Shown here one piece after another: positions 59,405-64,000 of a stretch of 64,000 nucleotides of DNA. Under the pieces are notes generated by a model. That model saw only the letters and a program-made list of their open reading frames with translations, searched no databases and was not told the DNA's origin. The first letter of the stretch is position 1, and each line of letters opens with the position of its first letter. The stretch covers positions 1-64,000 of the forward strand of contig NZ_JAKKFH010000062.1 of assembly GCF_022230925.1 (NCBI RefSeq), read 5' to 3'. Made by a program: the position numbers and the translations under genes. The stretch is from Micromonospora alfalfae. GTDB taxonomy: Bacteria; Actinomycetota; Actinomycetes; Mycobacteriales; Micromonosporaceae.

Positions 59405-61417
59405 TTATCCGCGGACCTGGCGGTCACGTTCGGCGAGGTCGGCCAGCATCCGGTTGTAGGCGGCCAGTTCGCTGTCCTGGCGCCCGTTGGCCTCGGCGCG
59501 GTCGGCGGCACGGTCACGGCGGCGCGCTTCCCGTTCGTCGGCGCGGATCCACTGCCGCATCAGCGCGCCGAGAACGAGGACCGTGGGTAGTTCGCCGAAG
59601 GACCAGGCGATCCCCCCGGCCGTGCGCTGGTCCGCCAAGGGGGTGGGACCCCACGGCCGGGCCAGCGCCGTCCACCAGTCTGCGGCCAGCAGGGTGGTGG
59701 ACTGCATGAGCGCGACGCCGAGGAACGCGTGCAGCACCCTGCTGATCAGCACCAGGATCAGTTTCAGCGGGTGCGGGACGCGGCGCGGGGTGGGGTCGAT
59801 GCCGATGACCACCCAGAAGAACAGGTAGCCAACAACGAGGAAGTGTCCGACCATGGCCAGGTGCGCGGCGTGCGAACGAACCGCCAGCTCGTACAGGCCG
59901 GTGAAATACAGCACGTACAGGCTGACGACATAGAGGGCCAACGCCGCCACCGGGTGAGTCACCGCCCGGGAGATCCGAGAGTGCAGCGCGCTGTGCAGCC
60001 ACTCGCGGGGGCCCGGCCAGCGCGGGTCAGTCGACGGGGACAGGGCGCGCAGCGCGAGGGTGACGGGGCCTGCGAGCACGAGCAGGATCGGCGCGACCAT
60101 CATCAGCAGCAGATGCTGGGCCATATGGATCGAGAACAGCACCGGTCCGTAGCGGGCCAGACCACTGGAGGTTGCCACGACGATCACCGCGCAGCCGGCC
60201 AGCCAGGTCACGGTCCGGGCCACCGGCCAGGTGTCACCGCGGCGGCGCAGCCGCCACACCCCGGCCACATACAGGCCGGCCGCGACCGCGACGGCGGCGA
60301 TGATCAGCGGCTCGGGTAGCCACGCCGTGGCCAGCGCGCCGATGCTCAACGGCGGTGGCATCGGAAAGCCCAGGAGGCTGGTGACCGGGTCCTCCTCGCC
60401 GCCGCCGACCGGTGCGGGGGTCCGCGACAGGGCGACGGCGGTACCGACGGCCGCGGCGAACAGCAGCGACTCGACGAGGGCGACCCGCAGGAACGGTAGC
60501 CGTCTCCCGGCGTTGAGTGCGGGTATCGCCCGGCGGCGGTGCACCAGCCCCGCCACCGCGATAGCGGTCAGCGCGGCAGTCTTGACCAGCAGAAGCTGCC
60601 CGTAACGGGTGTCGACGAGGTCTGTTGGCCCGGTCAGGCGCACCGAGGCGGACAGCAGCCCGGAGGCGCCGACGGCGACCAGGCAGGCCAGCGCGAGGGG
60701 TGAGAAGCGGCGGACCGCGACGGCGAGGTCGGCGGTAGTGCCCCGGGCGGTGACGGCCAGGGCGAACAGTCCACCAGCCCACACGATCACCGGCAGGACG
60801 TGCAGGAGCAGCCCGGATACCGCCAGCTGGTGGTTGCTCGCCGCGGCGGCGTGGCCGGTGAACACCGGAGGAATGACCGCCGCGAGGGCCAGCGGCAGCG
60901 CCACCACCGCGCCACGTGGCCGTAGACTCCGAGCCGCGATGATCATCACGGTGAGGGACAGCGTACCGCTGAGCGCCAGTGCCTTACCCAGCGGCACGGT
61001 GGTCGCGAAGTTGAGCACGGCGCGGACCGAGAGGACCTGGGAGGCGGGCAGGCCGAACAGGTCAACCAGGGTGTAGCAGAGCGCCACCGCGGCGGCGATC
61101 GACCACAGCGCGGCGCTGATCGCCGCGGCGCGCGGCCGCCGGTAGCCCAGCGCGGACAGGCTCCCGCCGTTCTCCTTGGGGGACAGCAGCGCGACGGCGA
61201 GCAGCAGCCCGACCGTGGTGACCGCGCCGACCTGCATCCCGAGGCGCGCGGTGGCCAGCAACCAGGCGGTGGCGGGGCCGGGGTCGGGCAGTCCGGGCGC
61301 GGTCTGCGGGACCGCGCCGCCACCCCAGCGCAACAGCGCCGCGCCGACACCGGCCGCGACCAGCACTCCCCCAACCGATACCAGGACCGGCCGGCGCAGG
61401 ACACCTGCGCGGTTCAT
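59405..61417 (-). CDS. copD: CopD-CtaG fusion membrane protein
   Basis: This 670-residue protein has about 16 helices. The first half is a CopD domain (about residues 140-310, including VFTGHAAAASNHQLAVSG and PVIVWAGGLFALAV). The second half is a Caa3-CtaG domain with HMAQHLLLMMVAPILLVLAG, which may help load copper into oxidases. Fusions of these two are known in actinobacteria. It overlaps the CopC gene by ATGA, fitting copper import or delivery. AGGAC lies upstream of ATG 61417. Confidence 0.9.
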   Translation of the reverse strand: MNRAGVLRRPVLVSVGGVLVAAGVGAALLRWGGGAVPQTAPGLPDPGPATAWLLATARLGMQVGAVTTVGLLLAVALLSPKENGGSLSALGYRRPRAAAISAALWSIAAAVALCYTLVDLFGLPASQVLSVRAVLNFATTVPLGKALALSGTLSLTVMIIAARSLRPRGAVVALPLALAAVIPPVFTGHAAAASNHQLAVSGLLLHVLPVIVWAGGLFALAVTARGTTADLAVAVRRFSPLALACLVAVGASGLLSASVRLTGPTDLVDTRYGQLLLVKTAALTAIAVAGLVHRRRAIPALNAGRRLPFLRVALVESLLFAAAVGTAVALSRTPAPVGGGEEDPVTSLLGFPMPPPLSIGALATAWLPEPLIIAAVAVAAGLYVAGVWRLRRRGDTWPVARTVTWLAGCAVIVVATSSGLARYGPVLFSIHMAQHLLLMMVAPILLVLAGPVTLALRALSPSTDPRWPGPREWLHSALHSRISRAVTHPVAALALYVVSLYVLYFTGLYELAVRSHAAHLAMVGHFLVVGYLFFWVVIGIDPTPRRVPHPLKLILVLISRVLHAFLGVALMQSTTLLAADWWTALARPWGPTPLADQRTAGGIAWSFGELPTVLVLGALMRQWIRADEREARRRDRAADRAEANGRQDSELAAYNRMLADLAERDRQVRG

Positions 61418-62013
61418 CGCCGTCCTGCCCTCAGCCGCCACACCAGCAGCCCCAGCCCTACCGCGAACGCGGCCAGCAGCACCACAACGGACCCGATACC
61501 CAGGCCGCCGTCATCGTCGCTGACAGCACCAGCGGCGGGCGACGGCGGGGCAAAGTCCGGTGTCGGGGTCGGGGTGGGGGCCTGCGACCCGGAGGAGGCG
61601 GCGACGGACGGGGTGGGGACAGACGGTGTGGTGACGGTGAAGGTGTACGAGCCTTGTACCGGGTGCCCGTCGACGGAGACCACCCGGTACGCGACCGTGT
61701 ACGTGCCCGCGGCCAGGCCCGGGGTCAGTGGCTGGGTGGCGCGAACCCCGGACACTGTTGGCTTCCCGGTGGACACCGGCTGCTTGTCGGCGCTGGTGAC
61801 CGCGATCGTGGTGAACCGCGGGTCGAGGCGCTCGGCGAAGGTCAGCTCCACACGTGCGGGCGCCGACGCGACCGATGCGTCCCGCGTCGGGCTGGATTCC
61901 CGCAACGCGTTGTGCGCCCACGCCGGCGCAGCAGGCACCAGCAGGACTGCGATCGTGGCACACAGCGCCGCTGTGAAGCGGCCGAGAGCTCCGAAGGGTT
62001 GTGGGCGGTTCAA
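61414..62013 (-). CDS. copC: CopC-like copper-binding protein
   Basis: This protein of about 199 residues has a signal peptide and a CopC domain beginning AHNALRESSPTRDASVA; the first His after cleavage is a copper ligand. RVVSVDGHPVQGSYTFTV carries the second. After a Pro/Thr/Ser linker there is a C-terminal anchor (GIGSVVVLLAAFAVGLGLLV). TTG 62013 is chosen because AGGGAG lies 5 bases upstream and the signal peptide then has normal length; ATG 62091 is an alternative. It passes copper to CopD. Confidence 0.88.
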   Translation of the reverse strand: MNRPQPFGALGRFTAALCATIAVLLVPAAPAWAHNALRESSPTRDASVASAPARVELTFAERLDPRFTTIAVTSADKQPVSTGKPTVSGVRATQPLTPGLAAGTYTVAYRVVSVDGHPVQGSYTFTVTTPSVPTPSVAASSGSQAPTPTPTPDFAPPSPAAGAVSDDDGGLGIGSVVVLLAAFAVGLGLLVWRLRAGRR

Positions 62014-62343
62014 CGGGACTCCCTGGATTGCCGACAGTTCGTCAGGTAGTCGTCGCCACCTGCCGGATAGTTCCTCATGAAATGTCACCATTCCCTGCCG
62101 TCGCAGACGCCGTCGGCGTCGGCTGGCTCGGCCTGCACGGTGGCGTGTTCGACAAAGAAGCTCCGGCGCCCATCACCCCATCCCTTTCCTGGGTCCTGTC
62201 CGCACGCCAGCATGTGCTGACATCGCAATACGTCCGAGCGGGCTTTGTTCGTGGCCGCTCTCCTCCCGGTCGAGCCGCTCGGGAGCGGTAATCCGACCGA
62301 CCTGACCGGCATTGCTCGGGCCGGGTCGCGGCACCGGGCCGGA

Positions 62344-62883
62344 TCAGTTGAGCGCTGGTGGCAATTCGCCCGCCGCAGCCGGGTCGGAGCCGGCATGCTG
62401 GGCGCGGCCGGCTGCGTGGAGTTCGCGCAGACGTCGCACCGCTGCCACCGCCGCGTCGCCGTCGATGAGCTGCACCGCGAACAGGGGCAGTGGTTCGCCG
62501 TCAGCCAGCTCCAGTGACGCCCACAGTGCCGTGCGGTCGAAGCGCACCCGGTCCACCAAAGCCCACGCGACGGTGTGGTCACCGAGCAGGTTGCGCACCC
62601 GGACATGGTCGGTGTCCGCCTCAACCCGCAGCCGCCAGGGCACCAGGGCCAGCGCGGCGAAGAACAACCCGATGCCGGCCACCGCCCACCTGTCAGCCGG
62701 GAACAGGGTCCCACCGTTGGAGGTCGTGCCGCTGAGCGTCACTCCCGCGAACGCGTTGATCCCGAGGATCACGGCGGCGGCCGCGAGGCTGATCCACCGG
62801 ACCCGGCGTGGACGCAACACCACCACCTCCCCCGGTTGGGCCTCTGCCCGGCGCTGGTGTCCGCGCGGCGCTATGTCTCGCAT
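62344..62883 (-). CDS. PH-domain membrane protein
   Basis: This 179-residue protein has two helices (about 30-48 and 66-82) followed by a bacterial PH-like domain (RVEADTDHVRVRNLLGDHTV). Related small proteins such as mycobacterial Cfp6 have unknown function. It overlaps the zf-HC2 gene by 13 bases and belongs to the same transcript. The gap from 62014 to 62343 shows no gene. Confidence 0.8.
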   Translation of the reverse strand: MRDIAPRGHQRRAEAQPGEVVVLRPRRVRWISLAAAAVILGINAFAGVTLSGTTSNGGTLFPADRWAVAGIGLFFAALALVPWRLRVEADTDHVRVRNLLGDHTVAWALVDRVRFDRTALWASLELADGEPLPLFAVQLIDGDAAVAAVRRLRELHAAGRAQHAGSDPAAAGELPPALN

Positions 62884-63710
62884 GTGTCCTCCGAAGTCCT
62901 TGCGTTCACAGCGGTGGTGCGGGTGTGGTCACGCCTTCGCGCTGCCAACGGCTCGCGGGTCCAGGCGGCTCCTGGCCGCACCGCGCGCGCCGAGGGTTGC
63001 GGCGGCGGTGGCACGAGCCGCGGCGGCGCGGGGTCGTCGTTGTCGTGCAGGCGAAGCTGCCACCGTGGGCCCGCGTGCCGCCGGGACGCCACCGGCCCGT
63101 CGCCGTGCCACCCGCGCCACGCCAGGAGCAGGGTGATGGCGTAACCGGCGAGCAGGAACGCGTGGCTTACCAGGCGCTGCACCGCCGCCGCCGAGGTGAG
63201 CAGGTCGTTGACCGACAGCAGGCCGAGCATGGCGACGAAAACCGGCAGCAGGGGCACCAGGTCCGCCGCCGCGGACCGCCGCACCGCGACGACGACGAAC
63301 CCGGCGCCGACAGCGATGTTCCAGGCTGCGGACTCGTGCCACAGATGTTGCCCGCCGGGCAGGTGCCCGACGGCGGCGCCGCGCCCGACCTGCGCGAGCC
63401 CGAGCACCACCTGCACCGCCCCGAGCGTTCCCAGCGCGGCGCGCGGCACCGCCACCATTCGTCGTCGCGCCGGGCCGTCCTCGCGGCGCCGTGGTGCCGC
63501 AGGCGCGGACCCCAGGATCACATCGGTCAGCTCGGCAGGTGACGCCACCAGTCGGGTTCGGACCAGCCGGGTGATCTCGGCCGCGCGGTCGTGCCAGCGC
63601 CGGCAGTTCGGGCACGCGACGAGGTGCCTGCGCAGAGCGGCCCCCTGCGCGCCTGTCTCCTCGCCGTCCAACTGCGCCGACAGGATCTCGCGCCACCGCT
63701 CACACCCCAT
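62871..63710 (-). CDS. zf-HC2 anti-sigma-like membrane protein
   Basis: This 279-residue protein begins MGCERWREILSAQLDGEE and has HLVACPNC, the His-x3-Cys-x2-Cys metal motif of zf-HC2 anti-sigma factors. After a linker come five or six helices, ending in a basic Pro-rich tail. No sigma gene is next to it in the window. It may control a sigma factor elsewhere or have a distinct membrane role. ATG 63710 gives the normal zf-HC2 start. From 63711 to 63889 I see no gene. Confidence 0.8.
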   Translation of the reverse strand: MGCERWREILSAQLDGEETGAQGAALRRHLVACPNCRRWHDRAAEITRLVRTRLVASPAELTDVILGSAPAAPRRREDGPARRRMVAVPRAALGTLGAVQVVLGLAQVGRGAAVGHLPGGQHLWHESAAWNIAVGAGFVVVAVRRSAAADLVPLLPVFVAMLGLLSVNDLLTSAAAVQRLVSHAFLLAGYAITLLLAWRGWHGDGPVASRRHAGPRWQLRLHDNDDPAPPRLVPPPPQPSARAVRPGAAWTREPLAARRRDHTRTTAVNARTSEDTCET

Positions 63711-63889
63711 GAACGGGTGGTCGCCTCCCGGCCCGAGCCGGTTCCGCGGCTCCTGCACGTCGATCCGATGCCCGCTGCCGGTTGCGTCAACCCGAACGAC
63801 GCCCCGACTCGTGTCGGGCACACCGGCAGCGTCGCCGCCGTCGCGTCGGCGAACTGTCCGCCACGACCGGCCGGTCGCCGGCGTCGGGG

Positions 63890-64000
63890 TCAGCGGCCGT
63901 CGAAGCCGGGATAATCCGACAGGCGCCGGCGCGGGTCGGCGTTGAGCCACCGCAGTCTGTGCATGTACGCGGCGGCGTCCGGGTCGCTCTCGTCCTGGCC
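63890..64000 (-). CDS. Small two-helix membrane protein, copy 2 (partial)
   Basis: The last 36 codons of a second copy of the gene at 48810-49250 are seen; the rest lies beyond the window. The end reads YMHRLRWLNADPRRRLSDYP then GFDGR (copy 1 ends GFDAL). DNA identity is very high over the shared 90 bases. The copies flank about 15 kb of metal and thiol genes. Confidence 0.8.
   Translation of the reverse strand, partial: GQDESDPDAAAYMHRLRWLNADPRRRLSDYPGFDGR

Overview
The window is high-GC DNA with dense reading frames, ATGA/GTGA start-stop overlaps, many GTG starts, two actinobacterial-type c-di-AMP (ydaO-yuaA) riboswitches and a decayed IS481-family transposase. It reads as the chromosome of a filamentous actinomycete. 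Micromonosporaceae is my best guess, but that is inference and not proven by a marker gene. No rRNA, tRNA, CRISPR array or replication origin was seen.

Layout. (1) 0-12.2 kb is a copper-handling island: a DHA2 exporter cut short at its C-terminus, a CopZ-like HMA chaperone, a BlaI/M56 regulator-protease pair, two DUF305 proteins, a C39-like protease, small membrane proteins, a secreted BNR-repeat protein, a CPH-type (CopB-like) P-type ATPase and a Tat-exported multicopper oxidase. Five CsoR-like GC-rich palindromes mark the exporter, the chaperone and the ATPase/oxidase intergenic region. (2) 12.3-22.2 kb holds a secreted lysozyme-like protein and an eight-gene operon, nuoA-X-nuoH-J-K-L-M-N. 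It contains exactly the seven membrane-arm subunits of complex I. All seven peripheral-arm genes are replaced by one 511-aa His-rich protein (X). (3) 22.3-29.3 kb carries cell-wall enzymes: a riboswitch-controlled ARB-07466-type hydrolase, an NagZ-like lipoprotein and two NlpC/P60 endopeptidases. (4) 29.7-38.4 kb: a TetR/MFS pair with twin operators, pseudogene debris, a YibE/F membrane protein, a Zn/Mn ABC transporter, and a secreted protease with a QExxH motif. (5) 38.4-48 kb: more pseudogenes, a PLP-enzyme/MFS/PLP-enzyme operon, a second riboswitch followed by a 27-codon ORF and a C39-like protease, the IS481 remnant and an L,D-transpeptidase. (6) 48.8-64 kb is a second metal and thiol region: a CDF exporter, an ArsR regulator with a Cys-rich CDF partner, VKOR/DsbA/CcdA disulfide enzymes, DUF305/DUF3105, YcnI, a CopD-CtaG fusion, CopC, a PH-domain protein and a zf-HC2 membrane protein. 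It is bracketed by two copies of one small membrane-protein gene.

How parts may work together. The clearest regulatory signal is a dyad, CTAC(T/G)A-N8-TAGT(A/G)N, at seven intergenic places, with one N7 variant. Five copies precede envelope enzymes or their genes (two NlpC/P60 proteins, ARB-07466 hydrolase, L,D-transpeptidase, QExxH protease). The others precede YibE/F, the DUF2752/BNR pair and (variant) the CcdA/DsbA pair. It resembles operators of the BlaI/MecI family, and a BlaI/M56 pair lies in the window. This suggests an envelope-stress regulon, with c-di-AMP as a second input at two loci. The most novel-looking system is the membrane-arm-only complex I operon with its His-rich protein and a changed quinone-site region in NuoH.
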